DNA of 64,000 nucleotides from Apostichopus japonicus (Eukaryota; Echinodermata; Holothuroidea; Aspidochirotida; Stichopodidae): NCBI RefSeq assembly GCF_037975245.1, contig NC_092568.1, positions 40,710,631 to 40,774,630 of the forward strand, read 5' to 3'. Shown piece by piece: positions 13,869 to 25,247 of this stretch (position 1 is its first letter; each line of letters starts with the position of its first letter). The notes under the pieces were generated by a model. It saw only the letters and a program-made list of their open reading frames with translations, ran no database searches and was not told where the DNA came from. The position numbers and the translations under genes were made by a program.

Positions 13869-13960
13869 TATTTATTTATTTATATATATATATATAAATA
13901 TATATAAATATATATATATATAAGTGATTGGAAGTAAAACAGCCAATGTTTGGTTTATAT

Positions 13961-14009
<49 letters not shown>

Positions 14010-14047
14010 GATATATATATATCTATCTATCTATATATATATATGTG

Positions 14048-14111
<64 letters not shown>
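13741..14111. repeat. compound AT-rich microsatellite cluster
   Basis: Alternating (TA)n, (TTTA)n and (TATC)n blocks separated by about 45 bp of unique sequence at 13922-13965. Tyr/Ile open frames over this stretch are repeat artefacts. Confidence 0.9.
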
Positions 14112-14114
<3 letters not shown>

Positions 14115-15090
14115 TGTTACCTTTTGCTCTTTGATGCCACTTTTTTTGTTGGATGCTCTATATTTATATTAATAAGGCAGCAATATTTCATAGGTTATGT
14201 CTGACGTTGGAACGTAAGTACATTGAGAAGACATTCAGTTTTTAGACAAATACCTAAAAAAAAACTGGATTATGTTCTTATTTAATTAAAAATAATGTAT
14301 TTTCTCATTCGTCCTCGTCATCATATCTCCCCAAAATCTTACATGAAAGATATATAGTTGATTCACTAAACCATACCCACTTTCAGAAATGATAGGGTCT
14401 GATTACGTCATTGCGCTGGAGCCGTTTTCCTCTATTTGTTATAGCTCACACTATTTAGCGTAAGTAGGCCAATGCCACAAAGTATATGCGCTATATAATA
14501 ATGGCCACTACTCTAGAAATACTCTAGCAATATTTGACATTAGACTGTCCGAGGCAAGTCAGACTACTGTAGCCTAGATGTAGCAGGACGGACCATAGGC
14601 CTTGTTTAACTAAATAAGTTTATTTTCAGGTTTAGCCTTACACCAAGGCTATTGACCTATTTACTCATCCTGGGCTACACCAGGCTAGGTCCTAATTTTA
14701 ATTTGGGCTACAAATTTTTAATATTTGCATGGAAGTACCACTGCTGGTGATCACTGACTGCATGAATCCTTTCTTCTTTTTGTCATTAATAGATAATAGC
14801 CGAGGCTCCAGTACTATATAGTTGTAGTATAGTAAAGGCTTCATATTTGCATTACCTTCTTAATTGATGCACCTTCAGAATATATCAAGCAACGATACAG
14901 CAGGCAACCTACACTGCAGTCAATTACTTAATTGGTGAGTGTTAATCCATTTCAGGTATTTGCTGATCAAATTGTGTGTTTTTTTTAGGCTGTTAACACT
15001 CTCCCCAGTTATGCCCCCCCCCCCCCAAAAAAAATGGCATTTGGAAATCTTACTCTCAAAAAATAACCAAAGTTACCTTAATATAATACC
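14112..15090. other. no recognisable gene
   Basis: No coding or repeat structure I can support except a poly-C/A run at about 15013-15030. Confidence 0.4.
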
Positions 15091-15397
15091 ACTGTCACAA
15101 GTTTGCTTGACACAAGTCTATAACGACTATCGTGCAGCTATATAAATATTCATTAGTTTTCTGTTTTGCTCACGAAGTTTGCATTAGCAACATTCGACCG
15201 TCTAGTATGCTTTGTTTAATTCACTGGTTCTCCACGTGTGTCACGAGTATGCTTGACGCAAGTCTAACGACTATCGTGCAGCTGGATACATTTACTGATG
15301 AATATTAATTTGTTGTCTGTTTTGCTCACGAAGTTCGCATTAGTAACATTCAACATTCTAGTATGCTTTGTGTATTTCACTGATTGCTCCACGGGCA
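15091..15397 (+). repeat. tandem duplication, ~150-bp unit, 2 copies
   Basis: Unit 1 starts at 15091 and unit 2 at about 15239. Shared landmarks are 'tgcttgac.caagtct', 'aacgactatcgtgcagct', 'tctgttttgctcacgaagtt', 'gcatta', 'ctagtatgctttg' and a closing 'tgctccacg'. Copies differ by scattered substitutions and short indels. Confidence 0.8.
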
Positions 15398-15616
15398 TCA
15401 ATTGAATTTGTGCAAGTCTTTGTTTAGATTACTTTGCATAAAATGCAGGTAAAGGGTCGGTATGAATAGGCCGGGTAAGCAGGTCAGGGCGTGGTATTCG
15501 TATTTGGTACTTTCATTGGTGCAAGGGTGCTGGGCGCACCACAGCAGTTACTTGTTGCAGTTGGACACGATGTCCGTTGGGCGACGTCAGCCTACAGTGC
15601 TTCGCTGTTTTACTAT

Positions 15617-16055
15617 AGTATATGTAGGGGCAACTTCAGTTCCCCGCTGGTGAATTCGTGGTAATAATTATCTTGTCAGATATCTTAAAGGACCTGCCGA
15701 TACGTGTTAAAAAGCCGGAAACTGACCGAATTCCGTAAGTGTATCATTTTCTTATGTGAATACTAAGTCAAACCGTACCTTGCAGTAGAGGGAATGCAAT
15801 TAGTTAGCCGTATTCTTGTTTCTTATTTGAGTAAAGCGAGGCCGAAATATGATAAAGATTGGAAAGCACGTATAAAAATACATTTATGAGGAATTTGTTA
15901 GTATCGAATGTCTGTACATGTCTGCAATATTTCTCTATTAGGATCGTCGGCGACCTAGTAAATGTAGAGGCAACATTAGTTCCCCGCTGGTGTTATATGC
16001 AGATACCTGCAAAAAACCCGGAAAGTGCACTAATTCCGTAAGTGTTTCATCTTGT
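15617..16055 (+). repeat. direct repeat pair, ~340 bp apart
   Basis: At 15617-15753 and 15960-16055 the phrases 'atgtagggGCAACttcaGTTCCCCGCTGGTG' (with variants), 'ccggaaa' and 'aattccgtaagtgt' recur in the same order. It is a diverged tandem duplication. A GA-rich run follows at 16067-16085. Confidence 0.6.
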
Positions 16056-16534
16056 AGGGACTGAGTGAGAGAGAAAGAGAGAGAGGGGTGGAGTGGAGGG
16101 ACAGGGAAAAATTAAATGCTTTCGTTAGTTTTGGCTATTCAGTGCCACATTTTGGGTGTTTTCATTTTCATTTGTGAAGACTTGGGGCAAATTAAGAATA
16201 CCATAGAGATGTCCTGCTTTACAGGAGTCGTTGAGTCAGACCAATAATGATTTGGTGCCAATTCCAAGCGAGCCAGAGATTGCATTTTGATGTGTACGCT
16301 TGTTTAGTCAGGAAGGAAAACAATACCACAACCAATGTACTACCGTTGTCGGCCTATGTGTGAATGGTAAATAGTGACTTGTCATAATGAGCTGTAACAT
16401 TTTCTTTGGTTGGTACCTTGTATGTTTATTTGGTTTTGTTTTGTATTACTTCCACTTTCTATTTTCATAGCATGTTTTTTGTAAAGAGGGGGCAGAAGGG
16501 GTGGGGTTGCTTTTGGTTTTGTTAATCCTTTTAA

Positions 16535-17981
16535 AGTGGCCATGACACGAAAATTTCAACGTCCTGTCTTTTTGGGATCCATCTCAGCATGCTCTCTAGA
16601 ACATAAATCAACCATTCTGCCAGTTAAAGATTTTTCTCTTCGAAAATTGAGATTTAATTTACCCTCTTGGGGCTTGAAAAGTTCGTTCGGCTGAAAAAAA
16701 ATTTCATCTCATGACGTCATGTGACGTCATGTTATGAACACGATTTGGCTCTCGCTGATTCCTCCGAACACATATCATTACAGTGCGACAAGTGTACATA
16801 AATACACAAAACAATCGATAACAAGTCGGAGCGAAATCAGATAGAAATTTCCCGTGGAATGTCAGATTAAGAACCAAATGCGGCAACCGAAGTTCAAAGT
16901 GATAGTGGTTCTTCACCAGGCAGTGAAATTGGGCTATAATTAGAGTGCCCTTTCTCACATTCGAAGCAGAGAGTGAAGGCGATGATCATGCCAATATTGA
17001 GCCGAACTTTGAGGGTGGACCTGAGGTGTTAGAACCGTATCAGTTCGAGCCTGTTAAACGAGCAGAAATTGAAAGCTCCACAACATATCGAAGAAGAAAC
17101 CCGTTCGGAACTATTGCAAGGAACATACAACGTGGTAAGAATTTATTAACGAAGCATTTAAAAACAAAATCCAGTCCATTTTGTGCATGTGTGTTAGAAC
17201 TCGCGGAACTCACTAAACCGTATTGTGCGTTGTGTTACGGTGACTTACAACCCATGTGTACAGTGTGTTGGCTATGTATTCATACATGTACAAGGATCGC
17301 CACTTGCCCCATTGGAGGTTTCCTGTTCTCCAATCTGGTCTTCGGAGTTTTTAATGTGGAATACTTGACAGAAGAGAGACTCGTTTATGTCGACCCGTTA
17401 AAGCCCATTTGTTTTATTTCATAAAAAAAGGAAGGATCGTAGTATGCTTCCGTGAGGTGTTCGCTACATACGGAGCTGTATACTGGCTAGGCCCAGTGAA
17501 ATCGGCGTTGGTGTTGTGCACTAACTTGGTCATAATCGCCGTGTTTTTTCGTCCTCCAGCCATGGATGAAGGAAAATTGCATGGGTTATGATATTTATGC
17601 AGCGGCCAACAACACAACGGACCGGCATTTCTCTCGGATAGTTTACAACAGTTGTAAAACGAACTTGAAATTTCTAACGATATAGCGTAATACAGTGGTT
17701 GTTCTCTCATTGTAAATGTGCGTGTATATGGAACGGTATGATCGTCGCGCATCCGGTACTTGCCTGGGCTTGGCACTTGTGTTCCTAACATGACGTCATC
17801 TTGTCTTGTTTTGAAATCGCATTTTTCAGAGGTCTGTTTTCGGATGCGATTATTAAAACGTTAATTTCTAATTACGCATTGACGTTTTGAAGGTGATGAG
17901 GATAATTTTGAACATAGATTTTCTCATAGATTCAGAGGAAGTTACTCTCGATTAGTTGGGTATTTTCATGTCATAACATCT
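16535..17981 (+). mobile_element. TTAA-type DNA transposon present only in copy 1
   Basis: Copy 2 (about 36145) has the empty site. The insert begins AGTGGCCATGACACGAAAAT, and the reverse complement of its end reads AGATGTTATGACATGAAAAT, a terminal inverted repeat with several mismatches. The left flank is TTAA (16531-16534) and the right flank TTAG, a mutated TTAA. The interior holds an open frame at 16945-17424 and TGACGTCA octamers near both ends. Kolobok- or piggyBac-type mobilisation is inferred from the target site only. No transposase is visible, so it is probably non-autonomous. Confidence 0.7.
16945..17424 (+). CDS. open frame in the TTAA element, unknown protein
   Basis: 159-codon open frame whose first codon is GTG, with an in-frame stop 21 bp upstream, so the true 5' boundary is not visible. 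The N-terminal third is acidic and contains EPYQFEP. The middle has a basic RRR stretch, and residues from about 85 on form a Cys-rich segment (repeated C..C spacing around ALCYGDLQPMCTVCWLC). The acidic-then-PYxFEP pattern recalls the P2X7 C-terminal-like proteins that occur in invertebrate transposons, but the family's conserved tail is not seen. It could equally be a random open frame of the element. Confidence 0.3.
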   Translation: MPFLTFEAESEGDDHANIEPNFEGGPEVLEPYQFEPVKRAEIESSTTYRRRNPFGTIARNIQRGKNLLTKHLKTKSSPFCACVLELAELTKPYCALCYGDLQPMCTVCWLCIHTCTRIATCPIGGFLFSNLVFGVFNVEYLTEERLVYVDPLKPICFIS

Positions 17982-20900
17982 TTAGCAAATTTAAGTAACG
18001 TGGAAATTCGCCACTAAGAAAATAAATGATAAGGTTTTTTTCTTATGAAATCAGACACAACTTCAAAAAAACTTTTAAACTGACTTTTACCTCAAAGCCC
18101 CGTTGTATACATTGTGAATAGCTTCCAGTTAATGTATATGTGTGTTAAGCACTGTTCATGCCCTTGTCTGCATAGTGTACTATGACTATGCTAGTCAGCT
18201 GGTGGGGGCATCCAGAACCAACAGAAGGCCCATTGAAGATCAAATCCGAAAAGAGGAAAATGAGATTTAAAAAAAAGTTGTTATTTTGTTGAAGTCATTG
18301 CCGATAAACAATATTGCCGATGAATGTGGCAGCTTCCGGTACTGGGTTAAGGTGATGCACTCACCGACACCTACAACATTCAGTTGGAAATATTACGCCA
18401 TCGCTATGACATCATAATTAAGCTACACGTGTAAGCTCTAGAGGTAGTATAGTTCATAGGATATCCCTACGATCAATGTTGCTTGCTCCACTAACTTACA
18501 GCACGTTTTACACTTTCATGTAGAAACCAAATGATTTTTATGGTGGCGAAGGAATGATTGTTTCAAATGAGGAGATAATCTTTTGAGAATGCATCTGGCA
18601 TCAGCAATTTTAAACAATGATTTGCAAATTTGGATTGTTGTAAATGCATTTGGCAAGTAGAGTGAATGAACATAAATTTTATTTTACACTCCGTCTCCAA
18701 CCCCCGGCCTCCCCTCATGGCCTGCACTTGTTCACGATCATCTTTCAGACAAAAACAAAATGATGACTCCTGTTGTATTTTATTTTTAGAAAAGTGTGCG
18801 AGTTACACCTCCCCGTCCCTACCCACCCCTCATCAGTTCCGGCTCGTTATTAATCTTTTGTATTACTGACTGCAAGGTAGGCAGCGAAAATTGGTTTTCC
18901 TTTGAGATACTTCAGTTCTCAGATGGTTACTCGTACCGGTGAAAAGCTATTCCATCCGTGACTAACCAGAAATGGAGCTTATAACCTACCGTGGATATGA
19001 CGCAGATCACGTCTCTTAAGCATTCTCTGCAGACTGCGCACGGCGTACGGCACCCATAGTAACAATAATAATGATAATAACAACAACAACAAGAGCAGCT
19101 TCAAATGTCGTTCGTCCTTTTCCATGAACTCCGCATACGAATGTATATATAACCACCTCCTTCAAATACAAAATGATGATTTGTCATCAGCGTCGCATAC
19201 GTCGGGTATACGATTCCCTCTTATATACGATGATACATTTACGCACTGATCTATAACGAGTCCCATAAATAAACCGTTTAATTAATTTCTGGACAATTTA
19301 AAGGCGATGAATGGCAATGACCTTTCTCATCGTAAGTTTAAGCATGTATCTGAAGGCCAATCTGATATTGGAAGAGAATTGAAGTCAATTCTCTACGAGG
19401 AGCACAATTTCCCATGAAAAGGAAATGTCATATGTTTGTTTACGCTTCTAAGATTTTAATAATAAATTGGAAATTGAGGCAGCTGGGATTCGCCGAAGGG
19501 AGTAGAAACATGGGAAATGTAATCTACGACCCGACGCTACATAATAATTGGTTTGACGTCATGCGCACTCCCAAGAGATCTTTGTTACCTCAGTGAGAGA
19601 ATTTTCCAACGATTCTGTATCGTTTACATTTGTTGTAAAGTTCGGTGATCCTATTGAGTTTTAGTCAGTTTCTCTCACAAGAATATGAATCAATCACCAT
19701 TTTCAACAACAGATTTTACATGATTGGGTTGAATAATGTATTAGATGGATTAAGGCGTCCCGTGGCTGAAACTGATGGCTTCGCAAATTTGTTAAAACTT
19801 TCTGCAACTGTATACGCTAAAATCATATCCTCATAGCATTTTGTGTAACGAAGATCTTTTAGTTTTAATTGGTTATATTTGTAAATGCATCTAGCAACAG
19901 CTGAGAAAACGATGTGATCAGGGAAATTGACCAGAGAAAGTTTTTGTTTTTCTTTAGAATATTTTTTATAATTTTTCAATAGAAGAATATAATATTGCAT
20001 CGAACATGCAAAGATTGATTGATTAATCATCTAGACGTTTTATAATAGCCTACGTAAAGCAGTTGAAACAATGGCTACGCTGATGACATCACATACCATT
20101 TAATTACGGTGATCCATGTGTATTTACTTTGTCTGTTTGCTCTTGGATTGCTTTTGATTTTCAAGCCTAAAAGGGTTTATAAGTACTATCTTTCGCAACA
20201 CTTGGTTTTTGAAGATGAAATTATCTGTCATAATGTTTAAAATTTTGTTGTGATAAACAAATAATATAATTAAATGAAATTTAAAACAAAATGAAATTTC
20301 CTGGAGAAAGGGAAGTTTATAGCCGGTCAACCAAATCTCGGGTTAAGGACGAAATATGGAGATGGAGTTTTCAACTAACAGTGTACAATTATGATCTCTT
20401 TAATGTTATATAGTGTTACACTGTCTGCCACCTCGATATCCCTTTATATGATAAAATGAACATATCCTCTACACCTCTATAATAAGCACATGAAACAATG
20501 GCGAATTGCTGAAGGATATAACTATTGTGCATTGTGATCCTTGATGTAATTACTCTTTACACACAAAAACTACCAGAAAGAGAGCGAGAGGAAGAAACTC
20601 AAATGGTATGATTCATTAAGCCAAGTACATTACTGACCGTTTATTGATAAAAAGTAAAGCCCCGTTGTCTGTTGCAAAATAAGTTACATTTTGATTACTT
20701 TAATGATACGAGTTAAAACGGGGGCATTTTCATGTTAACACTACTACGTCCATACGGACTACACTACATCAACGTTCCTCTGGACAACCTTGAGGCAGAC
20801 ATATACTCATTCGTTAGAGGTTAAGTCTATAAATTGATATAATATGATTGGGTCATCGCCAAATGACTGACATGATTCAACATACAGTTATGGATATGTG

Positions 20901-21498
20901 AAGGATGATAAGATAACCTAGACAAACATAGTCTTCATGAATTCATCAATCTAGAAAGAAAACGCCGCCTAAGAAAACAATTTTCACGCAATTTGATAAT
21001 TTGACTTCCCTGAGCACAGTAGGCAGAGCATCACCTGTTGCTAAGTGGATTCTCAAGTCATGCTGTCGTTTTCTTCAGGTATACGAAATAAATAAATATC
21101 ATCGATTGTGGATATGCAGGAACCGCCAACCATTCTGCTAAAAAAAAAACGTCTATGTTCCCTATACAAGCAACACTCCCCTCCATGCATTCCAATTGTA
21201 TCTCTCTTAATTTAAAACAAAACTTTAAATTCATCGCCCAAAGTCTAATGGGAAATGTTTCCTTGCAAGCTACAGAGTTATATTGCGATTGATCAAACTA
21301 ATACAAGTGACCAAATGAAGATTAAATACTTAGCAATATTTTTTTTACAGCAGAGCGGTAGAAGCAAAAGAGAAATTGTCGACATTTTAAAATTTACAAA
21401 GTAGATTATTCAGCTCCAACGTAAGTAGTGAAGTGCTTAAATGAAGAAATGATTAGAAACGACATCTTGCAAGGTTCATCTAAAGTGCTTTGCACCTA
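17982..21498. other. 3' flank of gene copy 1, no further gene seen
   Basis: Duplicated sequence downstream of the minus-strand gene. Short AAT/AAC repeats lie at about 19062-19092. The block 19843-21275 is absent from copy 2, which joins 'cattttgtgt' directly to 'gagttatagtg' (about 37892). No inverted ends or coding signal were found in that block, so a deletion in copy 2 is as likely as an insertion here. Confidence 0.5.
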
Positions 21499-22515
21499 CT
21501 ACTCAATCGCAAGCTGTTGACCCCCCTCGGCTGATTCACAATGCTTGAGCATTTTTTTCAGCATGCCTGTGAGCCTCTTAGGGTATTTCTTCTTAATCTC
21601 TTCTTGCTCCTTGCTTCGCCACTTATCGACGTAATTCTGGTCATCCGGCTTCTCTGGGATGCACTGCAGGTCGGTTTGAACTCCGGGAATCATGGCGTAA
21701 AATTCTTTGCAGCTTCCTTTTATCTCCACTGCTTTCTTTTTCATCATGATGTAATGAAGCCGTTTGGTGTCTTCAACTGCCTTTTCTCCTTTGCTGTGGA
21801 AAGTAGTGAGCTCTTCTTTCATTATATTGAAGAAACCTGCAACAGCATTAAGCCCACCCAGGAAAGCGGAGAGTGCTGGAATTAGGGCATCGCCAACGAT
21901 CGTGATTGCTGCCTCATTGATGTTTAACTGCTGACCTTCCGCCACCGCATTAGCCAAGTCAGATTCTGCGCTCATATTTAGAAGAGGGCTAGCAATTGCA
22001 CCCACAAATGGAACAAACGCAAGTCCAAAGGCCCACGCCTTGGACTTGGCAGCTTCTGCTTCCAGTTTTGCTTTCTTTTCCATGAGTGTTTTGTTAAGAT
22101 CCTTAAGCTCAGAGATCAACTTCTTCGCTTCATCTTCTCTCTGCTTTAGGGGAACCATCATCTCCTCGTGCATCCTAACTATCTCGGTGCAGCATTGCTG
22201 GTATCCAGTCACTTCTTCCAGGATATCAGGAAGACATTCTTTCCATTCGTCTAGCTCCAGCCCTTCATAGTACTCAAAGAACTCTTGGATGCATCTTACC
22301 ACTTGAGTACACAGAGGCAAAACCCCTTTCACATAGACCATGGCGTCTCGCCTCGTCTTATCACGGATTTCATTGATACCAGTGGCCTTGTTTGCATCAG
22401 AACCCACAGCATTCTCTGCGTATAGAGATCTAAGACACAGTGAGAAAATCCGCATGTTTTTCGGCAACTCTTGCAACTCATCGGAGAAACTATTCACATC
22501 TTCTGCGACGGACAA
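21499..22515 (-). CDS. large terminal exon of predicted ClyA/Hbl-like alpha-helical pore-forming-type protein, copy 1
   Basis: 338 codons plus stop, uninterrupted. The 5' boundary is set at a 3' splice site: on the minus strand a pyrimidine run ends in CTTACAG exactly before codon 1. The open frame continues about 50 codons further upstream but has no ATG there, only TTG, so that part is read as intron. Visible structure, numbering from the acceptor: helical N-terminal two-fifths, a charged coiled-coil-like stretch at about 120-158, hydrophobic segments at 160-179 (AWAFGLAFVPFVGAIASPLL) and 205-231, then a second charged helical stretch and a Lys-rich C-terminus. Two long helices around a hydrophobic hairpin is the layout of ClyA/Hbl/Nhe alpha-pore-forming proteins. 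This is a fold guess, not a sequence match. The function may be defence or venom, or unrelated. The paired exon is at 27733-27756. Confidence 0.8.
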   Translation of the reverse strand: MSVAEDVNSFSDELQELPKNMRIFSLCLRSLYAENAVGSDANKATGINEIRDKTRRDAMVYVKGVLPLCTQVVRCIQEFFEYYEGLELDEWKECLPDILEEVTGYQQCCTEIVRMHEEMMVPLKQREDEAKKLISELKDLNKTLMEKKAKLEAEAAKSKAWAFGLAFVPFVGAIASPLLNMSAESDLANAVAEGQQLNINEAAITIVGDALIPALSAFLGGLNAVAGFFNIMKEELTTFHSKGEKAVEDTKRLHYIMMKKKAVEIKGSCKEFYAMIPGVQTDLQCIPEKPDDQNYVDKWRSKEQEEIKKKYPKRLTGMLKKMLKHCESAEGGQQLAIE

Positions 22516-23971
22516 CTGTAAGAGGAAAAAAAGAAAAAAAGGAAATAACTTTATGGCACGACAATGTAATAAAAAAATCAAAGTTTTGAAGGGGGAAAAA
22601 AAAGAAAAGTAAATGTCGGTATTACAAATTGAAATTTCAAGAACAATTGTAAATGTCCAAAACAACGTCGAAATTTAACTACTTTACTCAAAATCTGAGG
22701 AGAAAATGAATTTGTTTTCAGATAACACACACGAATTGTTTGGAAAAAGTGTCCCGCCTGGACCACCGCAGGACTTCAAAAGGGAAAATTCTTCCCGCGA
22801 AGATCCGCAAACTGGCCAGCGGTCTGCTCTCTCCGTCTCCCCTATTTTTGATAGCTTCTTACGTCACTGATTACTCTTCCGACCCTCAAGTTCCTAAACA
22901 CTGACTTAATTATCATTATGCAAGGAGTTGCTAGGGCAACTCCCTGCAATATGTGTCCTCAGTAGGTGTAGCAGTTATTGTCACGTGACAAAACAAGAAA
23001 ATTCCAACATGCATTGAGGTTTCGATTGCTGCAACTTCTTATTAAGATAACATCCTTACAATGTCTACGAGTCCACAAGTTTTTTGCTGACTTAAAAAGA
23101 CCATTGTATGTCACTAACTAGAACATCAGCGACATTATAGAATATTTTGGAACAGAAACAATATTTTGGACTTAGCTCTGGTTTGAACTGGAATGACCTT
23201 GTTCTTATTTTCTTGTGCAATTGAGAAATGAAAATTGAAAAATAATTGATGTAAAATAAAATTTCACTGAAGTGGAATTCGAGTTTACCGAAGTATTTCA
23301 CGATAGTAAAAATCAATTTCACTTGGGTGTGAAGACTCTCGCAAAAAGAAATGTCTCATGCCGATAATCTGACCTTGTTTCGTATGAGGTGTAACAGAAG
23401 TGTTAGACAACACCATCGATCCCAGAACATACACACACACAGCTTGCTACCGTCGGTAATTAGACACTAGTGTACAGTCAATACATACAGCTACGGTCAA
23501 TACCCACAACACAGTGTACATAGCAGCGATGGACATCTCAGGTCTAGATAAAAGATAACAAGGTATCACGTTTCATTACTGTCTGCATTTTCAGTCTGCA
23601 TTTTCAGTTTTGTAGCGACAAGAAGAAAACTTCACTTGCAAGCAACGGAAATTTAACTTTTTCAGAGCGCGGCACGCAGTTTGGGGCGAGTCTTCAATGC
23701 CTTTAAGTAAAATGACATTTCGCGTAAGTAGAATTCGATTTTACTTTAAAAGTGAAGTTGGACAATATTTGTCTCAAGTTTACTTAAGAATGCAATTAGA
23801 CTTAAGTACAATTCATTCCAATAAAAGTACATAGCTGGTGGTTTTTCGACATCCTCTAATCCGTTCAAATAATTTATGTTACAGTGAATCTTTACACTTG
23901 TACCTTTCCATTGACTTCAGTACTAACACCACGCCGATATAACGCTCTGTCATATATCTGTTATTATCAAA

Positions 23972-24130
23972 ATGCCAAGAAATGATGTAGGTTGCAAAAA
24001 CACTACTGAAACCCAAAATTTAAGTTTCTCTACGTTTCCTATAGTCATCAAACCGACGAAAACGTCGCAGGCTTTGGATTAATTTTGTAAGGGGTTTCCC
24101 GCCGTCTGCATACGAATATATGTTCAGCGC
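23972..24130 (+). pseudogene. THAP-domain exon fragment, copy 1 (broken)
   Basis: The frame from ATG at 23972 gives MPRNDVGCKNTT, then LSFSTFP, matching the first zinc-ligand Cys and the FP of THAP domains. After a frame change it continues as RRLWINFVRGFPPSAYEYM, matching the conserved W and the PSxY that precede the last zinc ligands. THAP domains bind DNA and occur in P-element and other transposases and in cellular factors. The frameshift and the lost C/H ligands mark it as dead. It lies directly beside the inverted-repeat element at 24140-26460, so it may be the remnant of that element's transposase. Confidence 0.6.
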
Positions 24131-24208
24131 ACGTATATGAAACGCCAAAATATGGCACACCGAAAGGGCAATATATTCTGTTGTTTACTTCTATGCTGTC
24201 TTTTATCA

Positions 24209-24336
24209 TGTTGTTGTCTCTTTTGATGATTTTGTCTCCTTAAATGCTGTGGTCTCCTTTGATGTTGTTGTCTCCTTTGATGTTGTTGTCTCCTTTGATG
24301 TTGTTGTCTCCTTTGATGTTGTTGTCTCCTTTGATC
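24209..24336 (+). repeat. 18-bp minisatellite, about 7 units
   Basis: Units of TTTGATGTTGTTGTCTCC, perfect for the last four. The same repeat is found inverted in the opposite arm (about 26325-26390) and in copy 2 (about 40845-40930 and, inverted, 60655-60785). The unit number differs at each place. Since 18 is a multiple of three, frames through it read as Leu/Ser/Pro hexapeptides, a period artefact. Confidence 0.9.
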
Positions 24337-25032
24337 TGGCGGCGCTGTTCACTTTTACGACGTCAAAATAAGTATAAAAATTTAAAGAATTTAGTGCTTT
24401 CAGAACTAGCCAAAATGTGCGAGATATATACCGACTAGCCCATCTTGTAAGGCAAGGTTATACGAACAAAATGATAGCAGAAATGATTGAAATCTCTGTA
24501 ATATCGGTGAACGAAAGTCTTTCAACCTAAAAAAAAAAGAGATATATGTGGTCAATTTACAGGTACGGACTTAGCTAACGTTACGTATATATTATATAGC
24601 CTTTATTAGTATAAACTATAGTATTATTTAGTATGTTGTTGTTAATATTAACATTAGTTTAGGTGCAACTGCAAGGAATGTGAAACATAGTGGGTTTTGC
24701 TATCCCATTACTGTTCATGCCTCATGAGTCATTGTAGTGATTGGGGAGGGGTCTAAAGATGATAACAGTAACATTAAGCCTAAGTTGCTTTTTTTCAAAC
24801 TGACAATCTGCCAAGCACGGACCTTGTATAAATTATGAAGGTCAATAGCATTTAGGCTCTTATTACTATAAACAGGTGGCTAGGTCTCATCTGGACTGGA
24901 ATAGTACAGTAGCCTTGTAGACATATGCTATGATTTGAAGGCTTGTACCCCATATATTGCCAAGGATCAGGAATTAGGCCTACTTGAGAAGGTCCAGAGG
25001 AGCTTGAGCAACTAGGTTGAGTAGATCCTTAA

Positions 25033-25247
25033 AGGTAGTCTGTATAGGCCCCAAATTATAGCACGCTATAATTGTTAGCAGTTTTCAAAAAGTACTTTTC
25101 TGGAGGTCTTTACTCTCTAAATTGTTTTCAGACATTTTAAGGAACACACAAGGAAAATTTCCTCGAAGGTTCAAACAGTTTAAGAATTTTGACTAGGGTA
25201 GACCATATTTGAATATCTAGCATATTTGGGGCCAATACAGCATACCT
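25033..25247 (+). mobile_element. TTAA MITE, copy-1 intron
   Basis: Starts AGGTAGTCTGTATAGG and ends ACAGCATACCT (imperfect terminal inverted repeats), flanked by TTAA at 25029-25032 and 25248-25251. The same insertion is at 41435-41650 in copy 2, so it predates the duplication. Confidence 0.75.

Noticed and set aside
16945-17424. Firm assignment to a P2X7 C-terminal-like transposon protein
   Set aside because: Only the EPYQFEP-type motif is suggestive. The conserved C-terminal tail of that family is missing.
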